Source: Blattamonas nauphoetae
Lineage: Eukaryota > Preaxostyla > Oxymonadida
NCBI GenBank assembly: GCA_033064195.1
Contig: JARBJD010000398.1
Coordinates: 1-61,831 of the forward strand
DNA: 61,831 nt
Reading direction: 5' to 3'
In this document: positions 1 to 10,315 of the stretch, in pieces
Layout: the number at the start of each line of letters is the position of its first letter
Position numbering within the stretch: the first letter of the stretch is position 1
Notes under the pieces: generated by a model
The model's database searches: none
Seen by the model: the letters and a program-made list of their open reading frames with translations, nothing else
Told to the model about the DNA's origin: nothing
Program-made: the position numbers and the translations under genes

Positions 1-3000
1 ATGTCGATTTCTGTGACGATTGTCGTCGTGTTTTTGAAAACTGATGTTGGCAGATTGAAACACAATTGGCTCAGCGTTCTTCGGAATCTTCCCAATAATA
101 CAGTGACAGATCACACGGATAGAGACTCGTCCCGATCAGTGTCAGATTGTACAGCGACTTCGCCACCAGTTGTTTTAGTCTTGTTGACATCGATCGTCGG
201 GACAAAAGTGGAGCGAGAACAGGATTTCCGCCTTTGTCACACGACAGCTGTCAGTCGAGATCCAGTGGTTGTCTGTCGAATCATCATCGCTTGTCCATGG
301 TGGCAGGATTGTGATTGAGCCATCATCTGAACATGCAATGTGCGTGTCGAGATGGTGGATGAAGTGGATTGTGAACAGTCTGTGAAGTACGCGTTTGAAA
401 TGTGCAGCGTGCCACCGCGCATGGCAATCGCCCTTGTGCAACAGAATCAAAAGTTGGGAAAGAAAGAGTGGTTGTGCAGTGATCAAAACAAGAAGACCCG
501 TCGACCAGGCGCACATCTCATCGGCGTCGTTCACTTGGTCAACGCCTGTTGCAACGAGAATGCACGTGACGAGAGTGGAGAGCAGTTCTCGGCCGACAGG
601 AAGGATGAAGTGATGCACTGATCCACATTCAGAGATGTGATCTCCGTGCTTGTGTCTGGGTGAAGTGAGAATGGTGTTTGAGTGAAGGCGACTTGGCGAA
701 TCTTGAGGGACTCAGCGACAAAATCACCTCCTTTCAGGTTAAGAAGAGGGTGTGACGGTGTTTGAGGATGAAATGACGATGGTGAAGAAAGACAGTGATC
801 CGTCTTCGAATGTGAAGAAAGAATCATCTGAGGTCAGCTGCGATGAGGACAAGTCGATGTTCAGCTCTTTGAATGTCAGTGTGCCTGGGTCGTCCTCGTT
901 GCTGCTCAGTACACACCCTCTTCGATGTCATCTGTACAACTCCGCGCTTGTTGTGTCCAACGATCGTCAGCGACCGGTCGCCAATCGAAAGCAACTCGTT
1001 CAGTTCCGCCTCCCTCACTTCTGCAAGTGGCGTGTGTCACGTCGAAACTCTTCGGCAAAGAGTGGTAGGAAGAAAGAGTGTCCACACAGACGAAAGTTCG
1101 ACGAGTTGGACTTTGTGACGTGGAACGATCCGACTGGTCGTGGGTAGAAGTGATACAGGAGAGAGTAAGGTCCTTCCTCCGCGTTCCCTCAACCATTACT
1201 CCGCTCCATTCCGATGTCTGGTTGAATGTCCCTGCCCAGTTGTCGCTCTCCAATGAAGTGCGGCTCTCCAATCCAGTGAGCAGCACCCAGTTTTCGACAT
1301 TGTTGGCGACATTTCACAAATCCGTGTCTTTCACTGAGATTGTGGTGTTTTGGCCGAGATGAGCTGAAATCGCTGATCCCCTTTGTGTTGTGAGGTGATC
1401 GTGTTGAAGAAAGAATGTGTGATTGTGAGTGATTGTGACGTGACGATGGCAGCAGTGGCAGAGAGAGTGACGTGCTCAATTGTTGTCCCTGTGATCTCCA
1501 CTGATGCTCCTTCGTGTTTGATCAGAGGTTCATCCAGAGTGAATGAGCTGAGTTTTGAGGACGAGAGGACGAGTGATCCTGTTCCACTGATTGTGAATAA
1601 CGTTGGGGATGTCTGGATTGTTTTGGAGTGAAATGAAGAGCGTGCGCTGTGAATGTTTCTGAGTCGATTTCGATCGTGCATGTGGCTGTCCTGATTTTGT
1701 GCATTTGTGAAGATGACGATGTCCATTTGATTGGTTGGGTTGATGTGATACTTCCGGTCAGATCGAAGTCTGATTGGATGATGATTTCTGCATCTTTATA
1801 TCCATTCGAACTCTTTTGGCGATGTTGTGCGCCTGATCAAGAACGGCACACGGCAATTTCTGAGTTTCCACACAGCTCATGATCAAACTTCCCGCCGACG
1901 CAAATACAGGACCTCCAGTGTAAGGGTTGGCAAGGTAGACGAGAGACGTCGAATTCTGCTGTTTGGTCCCGAACATGTACGATTCAAGCTCAGTTGCATC
2001 GAAAACGTTGGTTTCGGTATTCTTTGGAGTGGTGAAGTAGTCAGCGACGAGCGTGTTCGAGTTGAGAATCGACGGAACAGTTGATGTGTTGACGAAGATG
2101 TTCGTGCCTGACACTGCACATGAGTTCAATTCAGTGCCTTCTTCCCCGAATCCCACATTCTCCAGTTTGACAGTCCCGTCATTGAGACTGAGCAGAGAGA
2201 CGAAGATCCCTCCCCCGCTCTTCGACGCTGAACACGACTTGATCGTCCCTTCCTTAAACGAGATTGTGTTGTCAATCACATTCGCCCACACTGCGCCTCC
2301 ATCCCCATTCCCCGACGAGCAGGCCTTGAAGACACACGAAACGAAAGCGACACTGGAAATGCCTTCGATCTCAACTGCTCCTCCATTTCCTCCGTCGCAA
2401 TGCACGTGTCGAACGCGCATTCGGTGAGTGTTCCATCAGCCCCTTTCAAATAAAGCCCGCCAGCTCTGCTTTCACTCGTGCATCTGTCGAATGTGCAGCT
2501 GGAAAGGCTGAAGGACGGTGATTCGAATAATCCGGCAGCTCCTCGTGCAGCGTATATCCCACTGCCTTTGACGAGACTGGTGTCTTCGATGACGACCGTG
2601 GAGAGTGAGTTTAGCGACTTTGAAAACACTCCTCCTCCATTCTGGCCCTCGCCTGAACAATCCTTGATTGTTGAGTTGGTGATGGTCGCTTCACCAGCTT
2701 CGGTGTCAAGATAAACCATGCATGCGTTCTGGTTCTTCCTGTGCACTGATCAATGGTGCAGTTCTTGACAACGAGAATCATGAGGTTTGTTCGGATTGCA
2801 GTTCCCATCCACCACCATCACACCGCTCGAAAACACACGACTCAATCGTCACGTCTGTTCCTCCCATATTCACACCCGCCCCTGCCCTTCCGCAGTGCAC
2901 GCAACAAAGTTGCATCTCCTCAGAACGGTGTCCTTCGTGCTCTCAGCGTAGACGCCAGCTCCATACGAATACTTAGTGCCTTTCTTGCTGTGACAAGAAG

Positions 3001-5176
3001 TGAAATTGCTGTCTTCGAGAAGAAGGGTGCATCGAATGGCGCTAATTGATGCCCCATTCACGCCAATGGCTGTACAGCCGTCAAACAGAACTTGGGAGAG
3101 TGTGGTGGAGTTCTGGGAGATGTGAATTGCTCCACCTCCATTGCCAGTATCGCTTGATCTCGTCGATGAACAACCAGTGAAGTTGCAGAGAGTGATTGTG
3201 GTTTCCCGTTGCTCACATACAGCCCTCCACCAGAGCGGCAGGAACAGGATGTGAATGAGCAATCGGTTAGGTTGGATTGAGTCCTTGTTCCGAGAGCACA
3301 ACCACCAGCGTAGCCATCAGCAGAGCAGTTGAGGAACGACACAGTTTCGAGGGTGGCGATGGAATTTGCAGGAAATGAGACACCGCCACCTGCGCCGGTC
3401 AGATGGGAGCAGTTCGTGAATGAGCTGAATGTGAGCGAGTGCGTGCCGACTGAAAGGATGTTCAGTCCTCCTCCATCCGCTCTGCCGTTTCCCTCGCATT
3501 CAGTGAACTCACAGTACGAGACGTCCGTCCATGGAATCTGGACCACGAGCCCTCCGTGGAAGTCGACGAGCATCCAATGAACTTGCAATTTGAGATCTGA
3601 ACTGCTGCTTCTGGTTTGGTCTCCATCCCCAAGATTCCTCCCTCCAAAACCAAAATACGTTTCTCCTTCATCGTTGGTTCCATCCGAGTTCGAGCAGTCT
3701 TTACAAGTCACGCCAGAGACGGCGAGTGTCGTGGCTGTCTTGTAGACGTAAAACCCTCCTGCCCCACCGCGGCAGACACATCTGTCGAACGTGTTGGTTC
3801 CTGTGAGCTGGACAGTGTTGCACATATACGCACACAATGCGCCTCCGTGTTGGAATTGGGCGACTGTGGACTCGCATTGGGTGAAGGTGCAGGTGGTCAG
3901 AGTGAGGGTGTCAGCAGATTGTCGGTGGATGGCTGCTCCTGGTGTCGTCGACGTCATCGATGTGAACGTGCAAGTGTTGAATTCTGTCACTGAACTGTAT
4001 GAGGATTGGTCACCCTGAACAAAAGCCTTGCCGGTCTCTGTTGTGGTGCAGTGCGAGAAAGACGTGTTTTGAAGAGGAAGTCTCCACCCGAGTTGATGTC
4101 TGACGACACCAGTCCATACAACCCATGCTCGCTTTGGGTCATGTCCATGCCCGAAATGAGCTGCGTAGCGTGTCCTGGAGTGGTGTGGCATGTTTGGTGA
4201 CGCAGTTGGGACGGATGAAATGTTGGTACAGCGGCATCCCGACGAGAAAACTGACGTGCTCAGATCTGACCATCTTCCGTTAGGGTTGGTGATGAAACGA
4301 AAATTCCACCTTGAGGGATCAACTTCACAGAATCCAATGTTTGGGAGAGGACATTCATTGACACATCAAAGCCTGCACCCCATCGAATCTGGATGCCAAC
4401 TGACTCCACGAAGGAGGGCACGACACCAGACTGCGTCAAAACATGAACGTCCGAGAAAGTGATTGACACGGATGATGGGAGCCCATACGATGTCGAAGGG
4501 CACGCTGCGACGAGATTGTTCGTTCCAGCCGTTGAGATCGTCGTCTGCGCAACAGAAAGAGAGGACGAGTCAAGAAATGACAAAATAGTTGATGGATCTG
4601 TCAGTGAAATCCAGAGATTGTGGAGCTGGAGGGTGGAGTTTGTCTGGCGAAATAAGTGTTGAACGCTATTCGATGAGGCGATGATAACGCTTGTCTCACG
4701 GTCGTGACCTGCCACTGAAAAATGCCGATTTTGATTGTAACAGAATGAAAAGCCTCAACGATGTCATCAACACGCAAGTTCACTTTGGGGCAGAATGCGT
4801 TCCAATGAAAGACGACAGATCTTTGGCAGATTGAGAGTAGACATGTTCGAAATGGTCGCCAAAGACACTGGAGTCTCGGCGTTGCCGAGAGTGAAAAATG
4901 AGCAGAAATCGAATGAGAGTCAGCATCGTTCGGAAAGATCTCACCCATAGATTGTGATTTAGTGATTGTCAAAAGAGAGATTTCTCGATGGCGATACCAG
5001 GAAATAAATGTCACAGAAGCTCCAAAATTCTGTTTCCTGCAGGAGACAGCGTCCATTGAAAGAGATGGCAAAGGAATTGACAAAGCAGTGAAAAAAGTCG
5101 ATGAAGTGATTGGGAATGAAGATTCAGAAACACCTGGAAACAAAAGAGGATGAATGAAGGGCAGAGGTGAAGTCAC
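1..5176 (-). pseudogene. Decayed secreted beta-helix protein gene (incomplete at window edge)
   Basis: The minus strand carries fragments of one long protein spread over all three frames from about 5.1 kb to the window edge. The pieces share the short-strand, Cys/Ser/Thr/Gly-rich pattern of right-handed parallel beta-helix (pectin-lyase-like / POMP-type) proteins, for example segments reading CTFTSMTS, CTFTQCEST and HGGALCAY near 3.8-4.0 kb, and GTTIEHVTLS near 1.5 kb. The longest open piece is 4191-3058. Near 4.6-4.7 kb the same region continues in a neighbouring frame, so frameshifts rather than introns explain most breaks. Intact relatives in this window (24.9-32.1 kb and 41.3-47.6 kb) run 2100-2400 residues, so the missing C-terminus would lie left of base 1. 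The upstream flank (5130-5400) is the repeated block also found before the 24.9 kb gene. Family assignment is good; the exact start is not defined. Confidence 0.75.
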
Positions 5177-5400
5177 TTATGTCAGGATCCCTGAAAACGG
5201 AAGAGGAGAGAACGAACGAAAAGAAAGAGTCAAAGACGAGAATGAAAATGGAGAAAGGAGCACACCAAAGTGTCAACACAGAGCGAGTGGGAAGCATTGC
5301 AGGGTCAGCATGTGATGTCATCAGAACATCGAGTGAAATGTGGGATGTGGATGACAGAGTTCGTTTTGTGTCACGTATCATCTACCAAGGTAGACAAGAG
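5130..5400 (-). repeat. Repeated linker block R, copy 1
   Basis: This segment is the reverse complement of sequence at 21550-21800 and 24385-24640 and also matches 22010-22150. Each copy begins just after the stop codon of a member of the ~365-residue gene family. Here and at 24.4 kb it is followed by a beta-helix gene on the same strand. It may hold the 3' flank of one gene and the 5' leader of the next. The position matching the GT of the intron-like segment in the 21.6 kb copy reads AT here. Confidence 0.7.
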
Positions 5401-6430
5401 TTCATTCCCAATCTGTGCATGATTTCGAATGAATGGTACCTCACAAAGCGTCCATTCTCTGATGATTTGTTGTGAAGCAGTGCTTGTTCGATTCCTTCGT
5501 GAAACCCTTCCTGTTCCAGTGTCTGCAACAATATTCTCCCTCTGCGCAAAGTTTCACCTCCATCGCGTTCCCAACTGCTGATTATTCCGTTCATTTTCCA
5601 TATGATGAATTGGTTGATGTCTTCGTCTTCCACTTTTGAGTGAAGTGACTGGAAGATAATTGGGATGCGAGAAGAACAAACGAAATCCAGTGTTGGTTGG
5701 TGGAAGGTACCTCTTTCAAAAATCCTGGTCATCAATATGAACGTGGCTGTGTATTCATCGTTCCATGACAAAAGGTGAGGATTGTGCCAGATCTGGACGA
5801 GAGATGGTTCGATTGGGATCAAAACTTCATGAAGCACCACATCTCGGATTGATTGAGGGTCAGTGCCGGAATCGGTGGAGAGAGCTGGAATATAGCCGGC
5901 GGAGGAAAGACAGATGCAGTTTCGAAAGATTGATAATATGTTGCCAAAGACATCCTTTCAGTGATTCTAGAAAGATCTTGTAAGTGAGGTGATGAAAGGA
6001 TTCTGGGGATGAGTTTGGAGGTGAGAATGGCCAGGTAGTTTAATGGTGAGCAATACAGAAGACATGTGCGAATGAATGCCAGAGAATCAATGAATATTGA
6101 GTGATGGGATGACGATACCAGCACATTCATCGATTCCACAATGGTTGGGACGGAGTCTGTGGAGTTTACTCCCATCGTCTTCAAGAATCTTTCGAAAAGG
6201 CTGAGGGAGTGGACGCCTGATAGTAGAAGAAAAGAACGTTGAGCATTGACGACGCAGTTCCGAATCAAAGTCATAGTCATCTCTAACCATCGAGACAAGA
6301 GAGGAAGACAGCTGACACAGATTCAACTGTCTTTGGATCATTCGGATTCCACTTCAGGAACGGAGTGTATTCTGCATCAATTACATGAAAATGAGGAGAA
6401 GCAGATAGATACCTTTGGATGTGAACATTA
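5382..6430 (-). pseudogene. ~365-residue helical family, copy a (frameshifted)
   Basis: A broken member of a family of unknown function that occurs seven times here. The C-terminal half (5840-5382) is open and carries the hallmarks LHEVLIPIEPSLVQI, FHQPTLDFVCSSRIPI, RRGRILLQTLEQEGF and a LGMNSCLP terminus. The N-terminal half lies in two other frames (6341-6087 with LVSMVRDDYDFDSEL, and 6298-5819 with LIPRILSSPHLQDLS), so at least two frameshifts separate it from a complete gene. The composition is Leu/Ile/Phe/Ser-rich with no catalytic motif I can see. An armadillo/HEAT-like helical fold is a guess. A beta-helix gene follows downstream on the same strand, as at 24.4-24.9 kb. Confidence 0.7.
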
Positions 6431-6480
6431 TTCAGTTGGAAATCCCTTTAAATCGGATTCTGACAACAAAACACAACTCT

Positions 6481-6666
6481 GAGGGCCCGATCATGATCAA
6501 TACCAAAGAAAGTATCCACTCTCACTTTATCAATTGATGAACAGGACCATCTTTCAAGAATCACGACTGAAATGATATCAGAGAAGATCAATTGTCAATC
6601 AAGAGACAAGAAGATTGGTTGGAAGGTTGAAAGTGGGCGACAGAGTTCTTTCGTGTCACTCGTCAT
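6481..6666. other. Intergenic, no gene seen
   Basis: AT-rich spacer between family copies a and b. No coding signal or repeat was recognised. Confidence 0.5.
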
Positions 6667-7750
6667 CTATTTCTGACTCAGAAGAGTTGGTTCCCAAAAT
6701 TGCATGATTTCGAACGAACGCCACCTCACAGCCTTTCCAAGTCTCGATGATTCGTCGTGAAGCAGTGTTTGTTCGATTCCATCTCGAAATCCTTCAGCTT
6801 CCAGTGTCTGCAGCAAGATTCTGCCTCTGCCATCAGTTTGCTCGTTAAAGTGTTTCCAGCTGTCAAGATTGGTGCTCGCGAAATCGATGATTTGTTCGTG
6901 GATCTTTTCGTCTTCCACTTTTGATAGTACCCGGACAAACCCGTTAGAGCGGATAAACCCGTTCACCATTCCACATGAGCATGGCAGTCCCCTCTTCCCT
7001 AAAATTATCCTTCAACTTCCCGTTCATTACTCTCTTCATTATTTTAAAATAGGAGTTACTGTTGAAAGAATGATTGTGAAATGGAATGAGAAAAATGTAA
7101 GTCGAAATGTGCTCGAACTTAGCCAATGTCTTCCCAGGCGTCCAAGGGATGGTACATTGAGATGCAACCTCTTTGTACTCAGCATCACATGCAGGGTGTC
7201 GTGGCTGGTCATTCATCGATTTGAAATGACCCATAGACCTCGATCAAACATCTGAACAAGAGACCAATCATTTCAGAATTCTACCGATTGCTTTCTTTCC
7301 ACACAACATATCAGTCGTCAGAATAAAAGGATCAATGTGAAGTGGGGTATGTTGGTAACGGGTTTATCCGACTTAACGGGTTTATCCGGGTACTATGAGA
7401 AGTGACTGGAAGACTGTTGGGAGGCGAGAAGAACAAACGAAATCCAGAGTTGGTTGGTGGAAGGCACTCACATCAAAGATGTTGATAGCAACAGCAATAG
7501 GTGTTCATATTCATCGTTCCACGACGAGAAGCGAGGATTGCGACTGATCTGGACGAGAGATGGTTCCGACGGATCAGCACTTCATGCAACACCATATCTC
7601 GGAGGATTGATGGATGGGTTGGAATACTTGATGATCTCCCAAATGATATTGGGACACTGTCAAGACGCAACTCGAATGATTGACACGCAGTTTGAGAATG
7701 TCCTGGTCTTCAATCACAGAGAGATCTGGGTCAATATTTTGACATCATAG
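6667..7750 (-). pseudogene. ~365-residue helical family, copy b, split by an inserted element
   Basis: The C-terminal part of the same family, read on the minus strand. Bases 6667-6926 encode the end (ILLQTLEAEGFRDGIEQTLL and a degenerate terminus) and 7394-7745 match the preceding section: the antisense of the FHQPTLDFVCSSR region is at about 7430-7470 and of the LHEVLI region at about 7575. The two parts are separated by a 467-bp inverted-repeat element. The N-terminal half of the family is absent; similarity fades near 7745. The remaining reading frame is also shifted in places. This is a truncated, element-interrupted pseudogene. Confidence 0.7.
6927..7393. mobile_element. Small inverted-repeat element (MITE) with TA duplication
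   Basis: The left end starts GTACCCGG and the right end finishes CCGGGTAC. About 40 bp of each end are inverted copies (two blocks of a ...ATAAACCCGTT... motif per end). TA flanks both sides (6925-6926 and 7394-7395), as expected for Tc1/mariner-type insertion. The surrounding sequence is a family gene that reads continuously in paralogues at 19.73 kb and 22.41 kb, which lack the insert; this is direct comparative evidence for insertion. The interior (467 bp in total) encodes no transposase, so the element is non-autonomous. The assignment to Tc1/mariner rests only on the TA duplication. Confidence 0.8.
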
Positions 7751-8169
7751 AAAGTTCGAGATCACCCCTTCAAAACCTCCCATTCTTTTTCAAATTTGCT
7801 GTTAAATCTCAAATAGCTCTTTCTCACCTCCATGAACTGATTACATGTGTTTTTTCGATCTATTCATACCAGTAGACAAATTGAGGTGTATTACAAAATA
7901 ATATGGGTTGATCGTCATTTGGTGGACTATGTACGTCCACCATCTTCCCCACTACACTGGATGTGGTGGTTCCGGGTGAACGTCCTTCACCACCATATAA
8001 CCTCTCTCATTCTCTCTTCTCCTCCCCTAATCGATTTTGAAGCTTGGATGAATGATCTAGTTTTATTCACTTTAGTGGTAGTATCCCAAACAAGGATTTT
8101 TAGTTTGTTTCTCAAGAAAGTGTTAATTGTGGGAGTTGAAACAACAAGATCCATAGAAGACACACAATT
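7751..8169. other. Non-coding stretch with two hairpins
   Basis: No convincing gene. Near 7920-7940 a GGTGGAC...GTCCACC fold-back occurs, and near 7968-8000 a GGTGAA...TTCACC hairpin with flanking GGTGG/CCACC. They could be remnants of a small element or a structured RNA; nothing else supports either. Confidence 0.4.
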
Positions 8170-9662
8170 AAGATGGAAAGTGCTGATGAGAGAAAGAGGA
8201 GGAGGCGGAGGCCTCGAGGAGGTGAGTTTGATGTCGCAGAAGGAAAAAAGGAGTCTATCGGAAGGAGGTGAGTGGAGGACGAGTGAGGCAAGTAGAGGTG
8301 GAGTGGAGGTGGAAGGATGGGGAGCCGAAGGAATGTTTGTGATGGGAGCGAAGGAATGTTGCGATGGGGAGCGAAGGAGGTTTGTAAGGATGGGGGGAGC
8401 CGAAGGAATGTTTGTGGCGATGGGGAGCGAAGGAGGTTTGTGATGATGGAGGATGAGAGGTTTATATGATGGAGGGTGAGAGGTTTGTAAGGATGGAGGT
8501 GAGGCGAGGTTTGAGATGATGGAGGAGGCGAGAGGTTTGAGGAGGATGGAATGTTTGAGGATGATGGGGGAGCGAAGCGAAATGTTGGATGATGGGGAGC
8601 GGAGGTGGATGGAATGTCGATGATGGGAGGATGGAAGTGGATGACATGGAGGGATGGATGGATGAATGATGGGAGATGGAATGATGGATGGAAGGAGGAA
8701 GGAGGAAAGGATGGGAGCGGAAGGAATGGAAGGATGGAAGGAAGGAGTGTGTGGTATGGATGAAGGAATGGATGGAAATGAAGGAATGTTTGTATGATGG
8801 ATGAAGGAGTGTGTGGATGGATGGGGAGCGAAGGAATGTTTTATGATGGGGATGAAGGAGTGTGGTATGGATGGAGCGGAAGGAAATGAAAGGGATGGAA
8901 GAGTGAAGGAGTGGTGGCGATGGAAGGAGGTTTGGAAGGATGAGGAAGGAATGAAGGATGGAAGGAGTGGATGGAATGAAGGAATGTTTGGTATGATGGA
9001 GTGAAGGAATGGAAGGGATGGAAGGAAGGAGAAGGAAAGGATGGAGGTGGAGAGAGGAATGGTGGATGGAGGGGTGGAATGAGAGTGTTTGGTATGATGG
9101 AGTGGAGGAGTGTTTGGTGGCGATGGGGAGCGAAGGAATGTTTGGTATGATGGAAGGAATGGATGATGGGGAGAGTAGGAGTGGTAGCGAAGGAATGTTT
9201 GTATGGATGGAAGGAGGTGGTGAAGGATGGAAGGAGGAAGGGATGGAAGGAGGTTTGGTGGCGATGGAGGGGTGAGCGAGAGTGTTTGGTGGCGATGGGA
9301 GCGAAGGGAGGCTTGGTGGCGATGGGGAGCGAAGCGGGAGGTTTGGTGGCGATGGGGAGCGAAGGGAGGTTTGGTGGCGATGGGGGAGCGAAGCGGAATG
9401 TTTGGTGGCGATGGGGAGCGGGGCGGAGTGTTTGGTGGCGATGGAGGGTGAGCGAGAGGTTTGGTGGCGATGGAGGGTGAGCGAGAGTGTTTGGTGGCGA
9501 TGGAGGTGAGCGAGAGAGGTTTGTGGCGATGGAGGTGAGCGAGTGTTTTGGTGGCGATGGAGGGTGAGCGAGAGAGTGTTTGGTGGCGATGGAGGGTGAG
9601 CGAGGTTTGCTGGCGATGGAGGGCGATGGTGAGGGTGTGGTGGAGCTTGAGAGCGATAAAGG
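8170..9662. repeat. G-rich degenerate minisatellite
   Basis: About 1.5 kb built from variants of a GGTGGCGATGGGGAGCGAAGG-like unit mixed with GATGGAAGGA-type shorter units. The unit is best preserved at 9240-9600 and increasingly degenerate to the left. The + strand is strongly purine-rich. A 404-residue minus-strand open frame across it is pure His/Pro/Ser low-complexity sequence and results from the repeat. No promoter, start context or conserved domain supports a gene. Confidence 0.85.
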
Positions 9663-9734
9663 ACAGCTGAGTTCATCGGTACGAAGAGGACTGAGATAGC
9701 GGTGGTTGCTTGAGTGGGAATATTGATGGTGGTG

Positions 9735-9860
9735 TACTACCGAGTGTGGGGAGCGGAGATGAGAGGTTGGCTGAGTGGTGGGGAGTGGAGATGAGAGGTT
9801 GGCTGAGTGGTGGGGAGTGGAGATGAGAGGTTGGCTGAGTGGTGGGGGAGGGAGATGAGT
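9735..9860. repeat. Three-copy ~37-bp tandem repeat
   Basis: A unit of the type GGAGATGAGAGGTTGGCTGA followed by GTGGTGGGGAGT is repeated three to four times, next to the larger minisatellite. Confidence 0.8.
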
Positions 9861-10143
9861 GCTAGGGTTGGTGGCTGGGAGGAATGTACACCATCGCTAA
9901 TTGGACCTGGAAGATGAAGTCACGAAGAAGGATTGAGACATATCGTTTTTCTTACCACAACTGAAGTGAACTTGATGCTATGATCCAAAGTCTAGTGGAG
10001 GAATTGAGTGAATGACAGACAACCTACAAGAGGAGAAGACAAAATGAGAATGATTGTTGATGAAAGAGAAGAAATTTGTGAAATATAAACGGAATTGTTC
10101 TAATACAGAAATCAATAATGAAAAATATGTCTTTCAGTGTTGT

Positions 10144-10272
10144 CCCTACTCATTCCAAGTCCTGCTGTGAACCTAGTACCGGACACAAGGCCGTAAATGG
10201 TACTAGGCTAGCCCTGTTCGGCCAAAAGGCCTGGCAGGATAAGCCAGGTATGGAATGAGCGAGGTGGTAGGG
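10144..10272. ncRNA. Compact GC-rich fold-back segment, possible structured RNA
   Basis: A ~129-bp GC-rich island in AT-rich surroundings that folds on itself. The outer stem joins CCCTAC plus CTCATTCCA (10144-10157) to TGGAATGAG (10251-10259) plus GTAGGG (10267-10272). Inside lies a perfect 9-bp stem CCTAGTACC/GGTACTAGG (10172-10180 with 10199-10207), a GGCC-AAAA-GGCC hairpin (10220-10231), and a CCTGGC/GCCAGG stem (10230-10248) that partly competes with it. I checked it by eye against the motifs I know for 5S rRNA, SRP RNA, RNase P, U snRNAs, hammerhead and twister and found no match. It could instead be a transposon end or a recombination site; the ncRNA label is tentative. Confidence 0.35.
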
Positions 10273-10315
10273 GGTTTAAATGTAATAAAATGGCGAGGTG
10301 AAAAATGAATTAGAA

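Noticed and set aside
8462-9676. 404-residue minus-strand open frame rich in His, Pro and Ser
   Set aside because: It is the complement of the minisatellite; composition and repetition come from the DNA repeat.
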